Shown here: one piece after another, positions 17,033 to 25,122 of the stretch
Layout of the letters: the number at the start of each line of letters is the position of its first letter
Position numbering within the stretch: position 1 is the stretch's first letter
Origin: Enterococcus hermanniensis
GTDB lineage: Bacteria; Bacillota; Bacilli; Lactobacillales; Enterococcaceae
Length of the DNA: 64,000 nt
Assembly (NCBI RefSeq): GCF_001885945.1
Contig: NZ_JXKQ01000006.1
Location: forward strand, 124,124-188,123
Reading direction: 5' to 3'
Notes under the pieces: model-generated
Told to the model about the DNA's origin: nothing
The model's database searches: none
Seen by the model: the letters and a program-made list of their open reading frames with translations, nothing else
Position numbers and translations under genes: made by a program

Positions 17033-17711
17033 TCCGCTTTTCGGTCTAGCCTTGACGTTAGTGATCTATGTCTTGATGACCAAATTATTAAGTAAAGTAA
17101 ATATTCCATTTATCAATCCGTTGATTGCTAGTGTCATTTTGATCATTCTTTTATTGAAGGTCAGCGGCATCAGTTATAAAGCATATAATATGGGCGGCAA
17201 CATCTTCACGATGATGATCACTCCTGCGACAGTAGCACTAGCGTTGCCGCTTTATCAAAACTTTGATAAATTAAAAAAATATTTTTTACCAGTTATCTTA
17301 GGCACATTAGTCGGTGTCGTATTAAATTGTTTATTGAGTGTTGGTATTGGCCGATTGTTTTCTTTAAAAGAAGGCATTGTGGTTTCATTATTACCAAAAT
17401 CCGTAACGACCGCTATCTCAGTCGATCTTTCTAGTCAAATGGGCGGTATTTCACCCGTAACTTTGGCGATTGTTGTTTCGACGGGAATCTTTGGTGCATT
17501 AGTTGGGACAAAAGTTTTCCAACTATTCAGAATCGAAAGCCCAGTTGCCCAAGGAATTGCCTTAGGAAGTACTTCCCATGCGATTGGAACCGGCCGAGCA
17601 ATCGAAATCGGTGAATTGGAAGGAATCTTATCTGGTCTATGTATTTGTGTGAATGGTTTAGTGACGGTGGCTTTATTGCCGACATTATTTCACTTATTTG
17701 AAAGTATTTAA
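17010..17711 (+). CDS. lrgB: LrgB/CidB family membrane protein
   Basis: 233 residues from ATG 17010 (GAGGTGAAG upstream). An earlier in-frame ATG at 16986 is deep in lrgA and lacks a site. Polytopic membrane protein with about six helices; LrgB motifs INPLIASVILIILLL, TPATVALALPLYQN, LLPKSVTTAISVDLSSQMGG and GTSHAIGTGRAIEIGELEG-like TSHAIGTGRAIEIGELEG near residues 190-207. Partner of LrgA in controlling autolysis and export of small metabolites. The downstream hairpin may partly terminate the transcript ahead of the regulator. Confidence 0.92.
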   Translation: MISALASNPLFGLALTLVIYVLMTKLLSKVNIPFINPLIASVILIILLLKVSGISYKAYNMGGNIFTMMITPATVALALPLYQNFDKLKKYFLPVILGTLVGVVLNCLLSVGIGRLFSLKEGIVVSLLPKSVTTAISVDLSSQMGGISPVTLAIVVSTGIFGALVGTKVFQLFRIESPVAQGIALGSTSHAIGTGRAIEIGELEGILSGLCICVNGLVTVALLPTLFHLFESI

Positions 17712-17715
17712 TATC

Positions 17716-17762
17716 AACTCCTCGTACTCTTTTGTTAAAATGAAGGACGAAGGAGTTTTTTT
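17716..17762 (+). promoter_or_regulatory. Terminator-like hairpin covering the ribosome-binding site of the Mga-like gene
   Basis: AACTCCTCGT (17716-17725) pairs with ACGAAGGAGTT (17747-17757, one bulged A), followed by a run of seven T. The 3' arm contains the AAGGAG that serves the ATG at 17763. The same structure can therefore end lrgAB transcription and, when read through, hide the downstream translation start. Confidence 0.6.
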
Positions 17763-19223
17763 ATGTATATAAACGCATGTGAATTAAAACATTATGAAAA
17801 AGATATCTATTTAGGTGTTCGTTTAATGGAAGTGATGGATGACGGAGAAATGTACAAGCGCAGTGAGTTAGCGGAGGCCTTAGATTTAGATAGTCGCAGT
17901 GTACAGAGATTGCTAGAAGAAATGGATAAGAGCTATCTACGATTTACAGAAGCCGATTTACCGTTAGTTGAAAAAAGCGGTAATACCTATCGGTTAGTCA
18001 TTGCTGGACAAGTGATGGAAGAAAATCAATTTTTAGTTGATTTGATTCGTCATTCGTTGACATATCGCCTATTGCACTTGTTGATCACTGGAACGGCGCG
18101 AACAATCAAAGAATTGAGCGAGCAATTGTATCGTAGTGAGTCCACGATCCGACGAAAGCTGAAGGATCTAGGAGACGAGTTGGCACCACTGGATCTAACG
18201 ATTGAAAGAGGAACCGTTTTTTTTGCGGCGGAGGAATCCGTCGTTAGGATGTATCTATCTGTGTATTATTGGCGGATTTTCCGAGGGAAAGATTGGCCCT
18301 TTGCTCCATTACAGCATGACTTGGTCAAAAAAATCAGTTATACGATCCAGCAATTTTTTCAGGTGGTTTTAAATCCTTTGAAGGAGCAACGTTTAGAGTA
18401 TTTAGTCGCGGCACATTTATTAAGAGAAGTCCAACACCATGTGTTAGAAAAAAAGGAACAAGTCCAACGAACGTTGATCAATGATTCATTATTTAAGGAT
18501 TTTTTGAATCAGTTATTGCCGGTATTACCCAGTTATTTCCGTGAACAGGCCACTGTTGGAAACTTATTTTTGAATTTATTGACGCGAGAAGAGTACTATC
18601 ATGTTCCAATGATTACGCAAAAAATTCAACATTTATTAGCGAAAAAACCTTTTTCTGTCATGGATGAAGTCTCTGCAATGGCACTACTTTTGGAAAAAAA
18701 AATTAATAATGAAGCGACTTGGAAAAAATTGCAAAGCTTACAAGCAGAAAATTATTTGATCAGCGGCCATTTATACCATCGACTTTTTCCAATGATTCGT
18801 TTTAATATCAATGGGAAAGCTTTTTGGACGATGATCACACAACAGCAACCAAAATTAGTCACTTTTGTGACCGAAATTTTAGCGGATCAAGGTGGCAGTG
18901 AATCAATTTTATTTGGTCGTTACTTATCGGTATTGCGGCGGTTGCCTGAGTTGACTGTCCGACCAGTTGTCCGTATTTTTTTACAGACGGATTTACCCGA
19001 ATTTGAGGAAACAATTTTGCGAGAAGATGTGCACCAATTTTTAGCCAATGATTATCAAGTCGTTTTTGAAGAGAATCTAGAGGAAAGTGATCTTTGCTTA
19101 ACCACGAGCTTGTCGTATCAAGATGAAGAAGTACCCACGTTAACGATCGCACAGGAATTACGCATGTCAGATTATTTAGCATTGATTCAGTTATTGCAAG
19201 GATTCGGCGGTAAGAGTTTTTAA
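17763..19223 (+). CDS. Mga-like helix-turn-helix transcriptional regulator
   Basis: 486 residues. The N-terminal winged helix (residues about 20-60: YKRSELAEALDLDSRSVQRLLEEM) is followed by a second Mga-type HTH at about 100-180 (RTIKELSEQLYRSESTIRRKLKDLG). The middle, helical part resembles the PRD-like region, and the C-terminus has a Rossmann-like ending (LSYQDEEVPTLTIAQELRMSDYLALIQL). Such proteins are stand-alone global or local regulators in streptococci and enterococci, some controlled by PTS phosphorylation. Directly after lrgAB, so it may regulate them (inference). Ribosome-binding site AAGGAG lies inside a hairpin. No metal or ligand pocket can be seen. Confidence 0.78.
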   Translation: MYINACELKHYEKDIYLGVRLMEVMDDGEMYKRSELAEALDLDSRSVQRLLEEMDKSYLRFTEADLPLVEKSGNTYRLVIAGQVMEENQFLVDLIRHSLTYRLLHLLITGTARTIKELSEQLYRSESTIRRKLKDLGDELAPLDLTIERGTVFFAAEESVVRMYLSVYYWRIFRGKDWPFAPLQHDLVKKISYTIQQFFQVVLNPLKEQRLEYLVAAHLLREVQHHVLEKKEQVQRTLINDSLFKDFLNQLLPVLPSYFREQATVGNLFLNLLTREEYYHVPMITQKIQHLLAKKPFSVMDEVSAMALLLEKKINNEATWKKLQSLQAENYLISGHLYHRLFPMIRFNINGKAFWTMITQQQPKLVTFVTEILADQGGSESILFGRYLSVLRRLPELTVRPVVRIFLQTDLPEFEETILREDVHQFLANDYQVVFEENLEESDLCLTTSLSYQDEEVPTLTIAQELRMSDYLALIQLLQGFGGKSF

Positions 19224-19235
19224 CCGCCGGCTTTT
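19205..19235 (+). terminator. Terminator at the end of the Mga-like gene
   Basis: CGGCGGT / ACCGCCG (19205-19211, 19223-19229) with a 12-nt loop enclosing the stop codon, then GCTTTTG. T-run is short, so strength is uncertain. Confidence 0.65.
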
Positions 19236-19334
19236 GTGCTAAAATGATGAGAACATATGTGCTTGTGCACTTGGATTTTTTTACATAAGTTAGAATAAAT
19301 AATGATGCAGTTTTATCGTAGGAAAGGAACAGCT

Positions 19335-19934
19335 ATGTACGAATATATTACAGGTCGTTTGACCTATATCAGCCCAAGTTATGTTGTTTTGGATGTGAAT
19401 GGAGTCGGCTATCAAATCGCGTTAGGAAATCCTTATCGTTACAGCAGTAAAATGGAACAATCAGTCACGATTTATGTGCAGCAGATCATTCGAGAAGATG
19501 CGCATTTATTGTATGGTTTTGAAACACTAGCAGAAAAAGAATTGTTTTTACGTCTGCTTTCAGTTTCTGGAATCGGACCTAAAAGTGGTTTAGCAATTAT
19601 GGCCAACGAAGATCATCAAGGGCTGATCCAAGCAATCGAAGCAGGCGATGTTACCTACTTGACCAAATTCCCAGGAGTTGGCAAAAAGACGGCCCAACAA
19701 ATGGTCTTAGATTTAAAAGGCAAATTGACTGAATTGATGGACGATCCAATGTCCTTGTTTTATGAAGGTCCTGAAAACAGCGATAAAGCTTTATCAGAAG
19801 CAATGGAAGCATTACAAGCATTGGGTTATAGCCCAAAAGAAATCAAAAAAGTCGAAAAAGCCTTGGCGAAAGAATCATTGCAAAATACCGACGATTATTT
19901 ACGGGCTGCGTTAAAATTAATGATGAAAAAGTAG
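19335..19934 (+). CDS. ruvA: Holliday junction DNA helicase subunit RuvA
   Basis: 199 residues from ATG 19335 with AGGAAAGGAAC upstream; earlier in-frame ATGs at 19302/19305 add non-homologous residues. RuvA tetramers hold the four-way junction and load RuvB. Domain I OB fold ([23 protein letters not shown]), two helix-hairpin-helix motifs ([14 protein letters not shown] and [19 protein letters not shown]), acidic linker, and domain III ([26 protein letters not shown]) that binds RuvB. Followed 13 nt later by ruvB. Confidence 0.97.
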   Translation: MYEYITGRLTYISPSYVVLDVNGVGYQIALGNPYRYSSKMEQSVTIYVQQIIREDAHLLYGFETLAEKELFLRLLSVSGIGPKSGLAIMANEDHQGLIQAIEAGDVTYLTKFPGVGKKTAQQMVLDLKGKLTELMDDPMSLFYEGPENSDKALSEAMEALQALGYSPKEIKKVEKALAKESLQNTDDYLRAALKLMMKK

Positions 19935-19947
19935 GAGGATTCGATAG

Positions 19948-20949
19948 ATGGATGAAGAACGTTTACTTTCGCCTGATGCGGATGACAGCGATAAAAGTTT
20001 AGAAAAATCATTACGTCCTCGCTACTTGGCTCAATATATTGGACAAGACAAAGTGAAACAAGAACTGTCGATTTATATCGAAGCAGCAAAAAATCGGGAA
20101 GAAGCCTTAGATCATGTACTGCTTTATGGACCGCCAGGACTTGGTAAAACAACAATGGCGATGGTCATTGCTAACGAAATGGATGTCCAGATCCGTTCGA
20201 CTAGTGGTCCAGCAATCGAACGACCCGGTGATTTAGTGGCGATTTTAAATGAATTGGAACCCGGTGATGTTTTATTTATCGATGAGATTCATCGTTTGCC
20301 GCGGGTTGCTGAAGAGACACTGTATTCAGCAATGGAAGATTATTATGTCGATATTATGGTAGGACAGGGTCCAACCGCACATCCCGTGCACTTTCCGTTG
20401 CCACCTTTTACCTTGGTAGGAGCAACGACGCGAGCAGGAATGTTATCAGCACCTTTGCGTGATCGTTTTGGGATTATCTCGCATATGGAATATTATGAAG
20501 AAGAGGATTTGCGAGAAATCGTTTTACGTTCTGCTGATATTTTTCAAACGGAAATCGTAGAAGAAGGCGCAATCGAAGTTGCTCGACGTTCGCGTGGGAC
20601 GCCCCGGATTGCCAATCGTTTGTTGAAACGAATTCGTGACTTTGCACAAGTTCAATCAGATGGTGTGATCAATCGAGCGATGGCTGATCAAGCCTTGAAA
20701 TTATTGCAAGTCGATGAAGCGGGCTTAGATTATGTCGATCAAAAGTTATTAAAAACAATGATCGAGTTATATCATGGCGGTCCAATTGGGTTAAGTACGT
20801 TGGCGGTCAATATTGGAGAAGAGCGCGAAACGGTCGAGGACATGTATGAGCCTTATTTGATTCAAAAAGGGTTTATTAAACGAACGCCGCGAGGTCGAGT
20901 AGCGACCCCATTAGCATACGAACATTTTAATTATCCATATCAATCATAG
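19948..20949 (+). CDS. ruvB: Holliday junction branch-migration ATPase RuvB
   Basis: 333 residues. AAA+ motor that drives branch migration with RuvA. Opening [19 protein letters not shown], Walker [16 protein letters not shown], Walker [14 protein letters not shown], sensor 1 [21 protein letters not shown] with arginine finger region, and C-terminal winged helix with [22 protein letters not shown] and [16 protein letters not shown] precedes the ATG. The tetR gene follows 12 nt after, likely in the same transcript. Confidence 0.98.
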   Translation: MDEERLLSPDADDSDKSLEKSLRPRYLAQYIGQDKVKQELSIYIEAAKNREEALDHVLLYGPPGLGKTTMAMVIANEMDVQIRSTSGPAIERPGDLVAILNELEPGDVLFIDEIHRLPRVAEETLYSAMEDYYVDIMVGQGPTAHPVHFPLPPFTLVGATTRAGMLSAPLRDRFGIISHMEYYEEEDLREIVLRSADIFQTEIVEEGAIEVARRSRGTPRIANRLLKRIRDFAQVQSDGVINRAMADQALKLLQVDEAGLDYVDQKLLKTMIELYHGGPIGLSTLAVNIGEERETVEDMYEPYLIQKGFIKRTPRGRVATPLAYEHFNYPYQS

Positions 20950-20961
20950 AGGAGTGAAACG

Positions 20962-21537
20962 ATGGCGGAAGGAAAGACGACCAAAAATACATTGGTTCAA
21001 GCGTTAGTCGAGCTATGCCAAGAAAAAAATTATGACAAGATTACTGTTCAAGACATCAGTCAGCAGGTCAACTTGAACCGCCAAACATTTTATTATCATT
21101 TTAAAGACAAAAATGATCTGCTTCACTATGCCTATTACCAAAAGGGTTTGGATTACTTGACTTCAGATGAATTGAAATTAGAGAACTGGGAAGAGTCAGT
21201 TTTATTGATGCTAAAAGAGATGCAAGAATATCATCATTTTTACTTGAATACTGTTACCGCTGAATCAGAGGTGTTGACCAAAGAATTCAATGGATTGGCA
21301 AAGCAATTATTTATTCGTTTATTTGATGATGTCGATCAAGAGGGAGATTTATCATCCATTGATAAAGAATTTTATGCTCGGTTTTTAGCCTATGGTTGTG
21401 GCGGGATTTTGATTGATTGGATTTTAGCAGATGCGAAGCAAGCACCGATCACAATTGCGGCTCAATTGTTTCGTTTTGCCAAAGATATTGAATTTTTTGC
21501 CTATCATTTATATGAAAAGGACCAACACGAGAGTTAA
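20962..21537 (+). CDS. TetR/AcrR-family regulator
   Basis: 191 residues. N-terminal TetR HTH, residues about 10-58 with YDKITVQDISQQVNLNRQTFYYHFKDKNDLL; the C-terminal helical domain (EYHHFYLNTVTAESEVLTKEF; ARFLAYGCGGILIDWILAD) resembles DhaS-type TetR proteins that bind partner proteins or small ligands. Target genes unknown. Sits in the ruvAB transcript by position, and its last 4 nt overlap the end of the convergent dehydrogenase gene. It could repress its neighbour or itself, but no operator is evident. Confidence 0.85.
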   Translation: MAEGKTTKNTLVQALVELCQEKNYDKITVQDISQQVNLNRQTFYYHFKDKNDLLHYAYYQKGLDYLTSDELKLENWEESVLLMLKEMQEYHHFYLNTVTAESEVLTKEFNGLAKQLFIRLFDDVDQEGDLSSIDKEFYARFLAYGCGGILIDWILADAKQAPITIAAQLFRFAKDIEFFAYHLYEKDQHES

Positions 21538-21549
21538 AACTCTTGTGTT
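21524..21549. terminator. Palindrome across the overlapping ends of tetR and the dehydrogenase gene
   Basis: AACACGAGAGTT and its complement (one G-T pair) span both stop codons; 12-bp stem with a 2-nt nominal loop. It lacks strong U-runs, so it may act as an RNA 3'-end stabiliser or a weak bidirectional terminator. Confidence 0.5.
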
Positions 21550-22511
21550 AGTCCATTAACGATATGTTTAATTGGTTTTTGTTCATAGTAAGCGATCGCG
21601 TTTTTAGCAACAATTGCAGCCATTTGATCCCGGGCCTCGACACTAGCATTACCAATATGAGGTGTTAGAATCACGTTAGTTAATTCTTGCAAACCATTTG
21701 TAACAGTAGGCTCAAATTCATAAACATCTAAAGCTGCTCCAGCAATTTTATTATTTTTGAGCGCTTGTAGCAGAGCTGTCTCATCGATAAGCGGACCACG
21801 AGCTGCATTGATCAGCAAGGCGGTCTTTTTCATCACCGCAAATGTATCAGCAGTCAGTAAATGGTGCGTTTCTTCCGTTAAGGGGGCATGGAGCGTCAGG
21901 ATATCGGCTTGTTGGATTACTTCCGCTTGAGAACAGTATTGGGCATTTAATTGCTGCTCAATTGTTTGATCTAATTGATGACGTTGTGTGTAGATGATCT
22001 TCATGCCAAACGCCTGCATCATCTTAGCAACAGTTTGACCAATCTGCCCCATTCCGATGATTCCTAAAGTTTTGTCTTTTAATTCATGACCTAAAAAGAA
22101 TAATGGCGCCCAGCCATCAAAGCCAGCACCGTGCATCAGGCGATCGCCTTCAACGATACGACGAGATAAAGCAATGATTAGTCCAGCTGTTAATTCCGCA
22201 GTTGCCTGAGTGGAAACAACTGGGGTATTGGTTACATAAATTTGTTTTTCTTTTGCATAGGCCGTATCGATATTGTTGAAGCCAGCACCAAAGTTAGCAA
22301 TCACTTTTAATTTAGGAGCGGCATCGATGACTTCTTGATCGACTTGGGTCGATAATGGACAAATCAAAACCTCGCAATCAGCGATTTCTTGCAGCAATGC
22401 TGTTTTTGAAATCAATCCCTGTCCGTTAAAAACTGAAAAATCTAAGTTTTTATCTTTTAAAAAAGTAGTACCTAGCTCAGGAAGTTGAGCGGAAAGAAAA
22501 ATTTTACTCAT
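21534..22511 (-). CDS. D-isomer-specific 2-hydroxyacid dehydrogenase
   Basis: 325 residues. NAD(P)H-dependent reductase of 2-keto acids (glyoxylate, hydroxypyruvate, pyruvate or similar). N-terminal substrate domain, then Rossmann domain with GIIGMGQIG (about residues 150-158), catalytic Arg in LINAARGPLID, Glu in DVYEFEP, and His in LTPHIGNAS. The residue after the second nucleotide β-strand is YTQRHQ, which points to NADP preference (Arg in place of Asp), an inference. Substrate unknown; it does not look like VanH. Convergent with tetR, and divergent from the phosphatase gene 52 nt away. Confidence 0.88.
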   Translation of the reverse strand: MSKIFLSAQLPELGTTFLKDKNLDFSVFNGQGLISKTALLQEIADCEVLICPLSTQVDQEVIDAAPKLKVIANFGAGFNNIDTAYAKEKQIYVTNTPVVSTQATAELTAGLIIALSRRIVEGDRLMHGAGFDGWAPLFFLGHELKDKTLGIIGMGQIGQTVAKMMQAFGMKIIYTQRHQLDQTIEQQLNAQYCSQAEVIQQADILTLHAPLTEETHHLLTADTFAVMKKTALLINAARGPLIDETALLQALKNNKIAGAALDVYEFEPTVTNGLQELTNVILTPHIGNASVEARDQMAAIVAKNAIAYYEQKPIKHIVNGLTQEF

Positions 22512-22563
22512 TGTTACCCCTCATTTCATTTTGTTAAATTGACTATAGCACAGGAGGTAGGAC

Positions 22564-23022
22564 ATGAAAAAGATTCTATTTGTTTGTTTAGGAAATATCT
22601 GCCGTTCTCCGATGGCGGAAGCAATCTTTCGTGACGCATTAACAGAGCAACAACTAACTGAGTTTCAAGTGGATTCTGCTGCCACGAGTCAATGGGAAAT
22701 CGGTAACCCGCCGCATCGAGGAACGAGAAAAATATTGAAACAACACCATATCTCAACGACTGGTATGCAAGCGCGCCAAGTGACGACAAAAGACTTTTAT
22801 GAAGCTGATTTTATTATTGGAATGGATCAGGAAAATGTTTTTGACCTTATCCAAAGAGCCCCGGCAGAAACGAAGGAAAAAATCTATTTGTATCTCGATC
22901 GTGTGCCTGGTTATGAAGGGGGAAATGTCCCTGATCCTTGGTATACGGGGGATTTTGCAGAGACGTATGACTTGATCCAAAAGGGATTGGAAAATTGGTT
23001 AAATTTTTTTGAAAATGATTAG
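22564..23022 (+). CDS. Low-molecular-weight protein-tyrosine phosphatase
   Basis: 152 residues. The phosphate loop CLGNICRS (C-x5-R-S) is at residues 8-15, and the general-acid Asp is in VPDPWYTGDF near residue 123. Members dephosphorylate tyrosine on BY-kinases, capsule enzymes or arginine phosphate (YwlE type). The loop residue Ile before Cys-Arg, rather than Thr, favours a phosphotyrosine enzyme over the YwlE arginine phosphatase (inference). AGGAGGT upstream of ATG. No capsule/BY-kinase genes adjoin. Confidence 0.92.
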   Translation: MKKILFVCLGNICRSPMAEAIFRDALTEQQLTEFQVDSAATSQWEIGNPPHRGTRKILKQHHISTTGMQARQVTTKDFYEADFIIGMDQENVFDLIQRAPAETKEKIYLYLDRVPGYEGGNVPDPWYTGDFAETYDLIQKGLENWLNFFEND

Positions 23023-23087
23023 ATTTCTTGTCTTTTTTTAGAAATTTAAGTAAAATCAAACTACGCTCTTGACTAGGAGGAAACTGG

Positions 23088-23450
23088 ATGTCTAAAAACG
23101 AGAAACCCAGAAAGAATTTAATCAAGCTATTTTCGAATTCATCGTATCGCTTCATCTCGGATTTTTTGAATGATTCTGGTGACAAACGCGCTCAAGAGCA
23201 AGCAAATGAAAATATTTTTCTTAAGCTAAAGATGGCTGCTCTGCAAAATAGTTTAGTCGTTCTTCAAGTTCAAGATGAAAAAAATGAAGATAAATTCCAG
23301 ACTATTTCTGGTTGGCTGCCCAAAGTCGTCAAGAATGATGCGATCGTTATTCGAACACAAGATAGCCAATTAGTGATGCTGACGATTGATCGGATCAAAA
23401 AGGTAACGACATTATCGCCTAGTGGAGATCAAGAGAGCATTTCACGTTAA
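23088..23450 (+). CDS. Small protein of unknown function
   Basis: 120 residues, basic at the N-terminus (MSKNEKPRKNLIKLFSNSSY), soluble, no signal peptide. The second half (residues 60-110) reads as alternating hydrophobic β-strands, for example FQTISGWLPKVV, DAIVIRTQDSQLVMLTIDRI, a layout reminiscent of the small β-barrel of YolD-like proteins, but I cannot confirm the family. Good AGGAGG site 6 nt before the ATG. It lies between the phosphatase gene and the TPP riboswitch, and could share the phosphatase transcript (65-nt gap). Confidence 0.6.
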   Translation: MSKNEKPRKNLIKLFSNSSYRFISDFLNDSGDKRAQEQANENIFLKLKMAALQNSLVVLQVQDEKNEDKFQTISGWLPKVVKNDAIVIRTQDSQLVMLTIDRIKKVTTLSPSGDQESISR

Positions 23451-23464
23451 AAGTATTTAATACA

Positions 23465-23493
23465 TTTACGAGTGCAAGAACTTTTGTTATACT
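23465..23493 (+). promoter_or_regulatory. Promoter of the thiT riboswitch transcript
   Basis: TTTACG (23465-23470), 17-nt spacer, TATACT (23488-23493). The -35 is weak. Confidence 0.5.
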
Positions 23494-23521
23494 TGGAATG
23501 CACTAAAAAAAGAATAATACT

Positions 23522-23666
23522 TTCACAAAGGGGAGCCCACGGGCTGAGATTGAGTTTACTCTAAACCCTAGTACCTGTTTCGGTTATTCGAGCGTAGGAA
23601 TTGTGATGAAGTAATACTGTTACTTCTCCTTTGTGGACTGTATGTTCAAAAAGGAGGAGTTTTTTT
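23522..23666 (+). promoter_or_regulatory. TPP (THI-box) riboswitch with terminator/SD-occluding platform
   Basis: Aptamer 23522-23607 carries the conserved THI-box blocks in order: GGGGAGCC, GGGCTGAGA, ACCC, ACCTG, and GCGTAGGAA. P1 pairs TCACAA (23523-23528) with TTGTGA (23601-23606). The platform: CTTCTCCTTT (23623-23632) pairs with AAAGGAGGAG (23650-23659) followed by seven T, and the 3' arm is also the thiT ribosome-binding site. The P1 5' strand (CACAAAGG, 23524-23531) can instead pair with CCTTTGTG (23628-23635). TPP therefore turns thiT off. Confidence 0.93.
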
Positions 23667-24251
23667 ATGAGTAAAACAAGAATCATGATCGAAGGAACGA
23701 TCGTTGCAGCATTAGCATTTATGCTGTCGCTAATTCCGACTTCGATCGGCAGTAGTTTCACCATCTCTTTAGGGATGATACCGATGGTTTTATTTGCTTT
23801 GAGACGGGGAGTAAAACCTGGATTATTATCCGCGTTTATCTGGGGGATCCTACATTTCCCTGCAGGGGATGTTTATTTTTTAAGTGTGGTCCAAGTCTTG
23901 ATTGAATATCCGATCGCTTTTACTTTTGCAGGTTTTGCTGGTCTATATGCAAAAAAAGTTCAACAAGCATTGATCGACCAAGATATTAAAACCGCTAGAA
24001 AAAATATTATTTATGGAACATTTGCCGGCACTGGCGCTCGTTTTTTCTGGCATTTTATCGCCGGCGTGGTTTTCTGGGGAAGCTATGCTTTATGGGGAAT
24101 GAATCCATGGATCTTTTCATTAGTTATGAATGGTCTTAGTGGCTTAGCCACAGCAGTAGTAACGGCTATCGTTGCAGTAGTGATCGTTGAAAAGGTACCA
24201 CAATTATATTTACCTAAAGGAAGTAAGCTCGTCGAAAAACATAGTCATTAA
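23667..24251 (+). CDS. thiT: Thiamine ECF transporter substrate-binding subunit
   Basis: 194 residues from ATG 23667. ThiT (YuaJ) is the membrane S component that binds thiamine with high affinity and docks on the shared EcfA1A2T module. Six membrane segments; conserved stretches SFTISLGMIPMVLFALRRG, GLLSAFIWGILHFPAGD and the binding-site region QVLIEYPIAFTFAGFAG, GTGARFFWHFIAGVVFWG and NGLSGLATAV. Control by a TPP riboswitch immediately upstream confirms the assignment. A thiamine pyrophosphokinase gene (thiN) is elsewhere in the window, so imported thiamine can be converted to TPP directly; no thiamine biosynthesis genes are present. Confidence 0.96.
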   Translation: MSKTRIMIEGTIVAALAFMLSLIPTSIGSSFTISLGMIPMVLFALRRGVKPGLLSAFIWGILHFPAGDVYFLSVVQVLIEYPIAFTFAGFAGLYAKKVQQALIDQDIKTARKNIIYGTFAGTGARFFWHFIAGVVFWGSYALWGMNPWIFSLVMNGLSGLATAVVTAIVAVVIVEKVPQLYLPKGSKLVEKHSH

Positions 24252-24299
24252 AAAACAGCTGCACCAAAAGTAGAAAGTACTTTTGGTGCAGCTGTTTTT
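24250..24299 (+). terminator. thiT terminator
   Basis: About 20-bp perfect stem, beginning AAAAACAGCTGCACC and ending GGTGCAGCTGTTTTT, with a loop of about 5 nt. A and T runs on both sides make it bidirectional, shared with the convergent gene. Confidence 0.93.
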
Positions 24300-24351
24300 G
24301 TAACTAAACGGACGTATCGAAAAATAAGCACGCAGTTATCTATGTTACTTT

Positions 24352-25122
24352 TTAGCGAAAAGAAAAGGCGGCATCATCGTTGTCTACCTCTAAAGCCCAG
24401 CGTTGTTTTGCAAGATCATACGTAAGCTCTGCAACTTGCTGTTCTTTTTTGTAGTTTTGAGTACTACGGCGCCAACCTTTTTCATCCGAAAGATAGATTG
24501 GGATATGATACATTCGATTTTTCAATTCTGTTTGAGTTAAACAAAACAGAGCACCTTCTTGTAAAATAGGGTATAATTCTTTTAAAATTTCACCATCTAA
24601 GGGTGCCACCGAAGAGCCCTTACGGAAAAATGACCGACGATCATTAATCTTTTCTAAAACGATCCGCGTCAACTTGCGAGCGAGAATCCGGTAAAATTCA
24701 TCTAAATAGCGGTAGTAAACCCGCATTGTTTCATTGCCTAAATTAAAATAAACAAAATTATTTTGTAATTTATAAAAGAAAGGTGAATGAAGATGAGTTC
24801 GCATATGTCCGAAATAAAGAAGTTCAGATATTTCTAATGGAGTTAGTTCTTTTAACATCGTTGGATCATTAAAATCGATCCATTTGTTCCCCTTAGAATA
24901 ATTAAAAGTTTTGGTATTAAAAAAGTTATGAATCTGTTCAGGACTATCAATTATTTTTAGACCTGTGTGGGGATCATATTCGCCCGCCTCAGCCACAGGA
25001 TCTAATAATAACAAATGCTTTGGCTGATGGACGATACCCTGCACAAAATCGTTGGGTGATAGGCCTTTGGATAGTACAGCATTACTTGTAGAATCAATAT
25101 AAGCAAATAATGTATCTGGCAC
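24352..25122 (-). CDS. Protein of unknown function
   Basis: 256 residues, soluble, no signal peptide or membrane helix. I do not recognise the family. Visible features: a Leu/Pro-rich opening (KHLLLLDPVAEAGEYDPHTG), an aromatic and His-rich core at about 105-150 (GHMRTHLHSPFFYKL, YFNLGNETMRVYYRYLDEFY), then a basic helix RILARKLTRIVLEKINDRRSFFRK and a C-terminal KKEQQVAELTYDLAKQRWALEV ending in acidic residues. No nucleotide-binding or catalytic motif stands out. GTG start with GGGTGAG upstream. Single-gene transcript, convergent with thiT, divergent from the sortase gene; 264 nt of AT-rich DNA upstream contains no other gene. Confidence 0.6.
   Translation of the reverse strand: MPDTLFAYIDSTSNAVLSKGLSPNDFVQGIVHQPKHLLLLDPVAEAGEYDPHTGLKIIDSPEQIHNFFNTKTFNYSKGNKWIDFNDPTMLKELTPLEISELLYFGHMRTHLHSPFFYKLQNNFVYFNLGNETMRVYYRYLDEFYRILARKLTRIVLEKINDRRSFFRKGSSVAPLDGEILKELYPILQEGALFCLTQTELKNRMYHIPIYLSDEKGWRRSTQNYKKEQQVAELTYDLAKQRWALEVDNDDAAFSFR

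Noticed and set aside
21534..22511. VanH-like D-lactate dehydrogenase
   Set aside because: The protein has generic D-2-hydroxyacid dehydrogenase motifs and no van genes adjoin; no specific VanH signature is visible.
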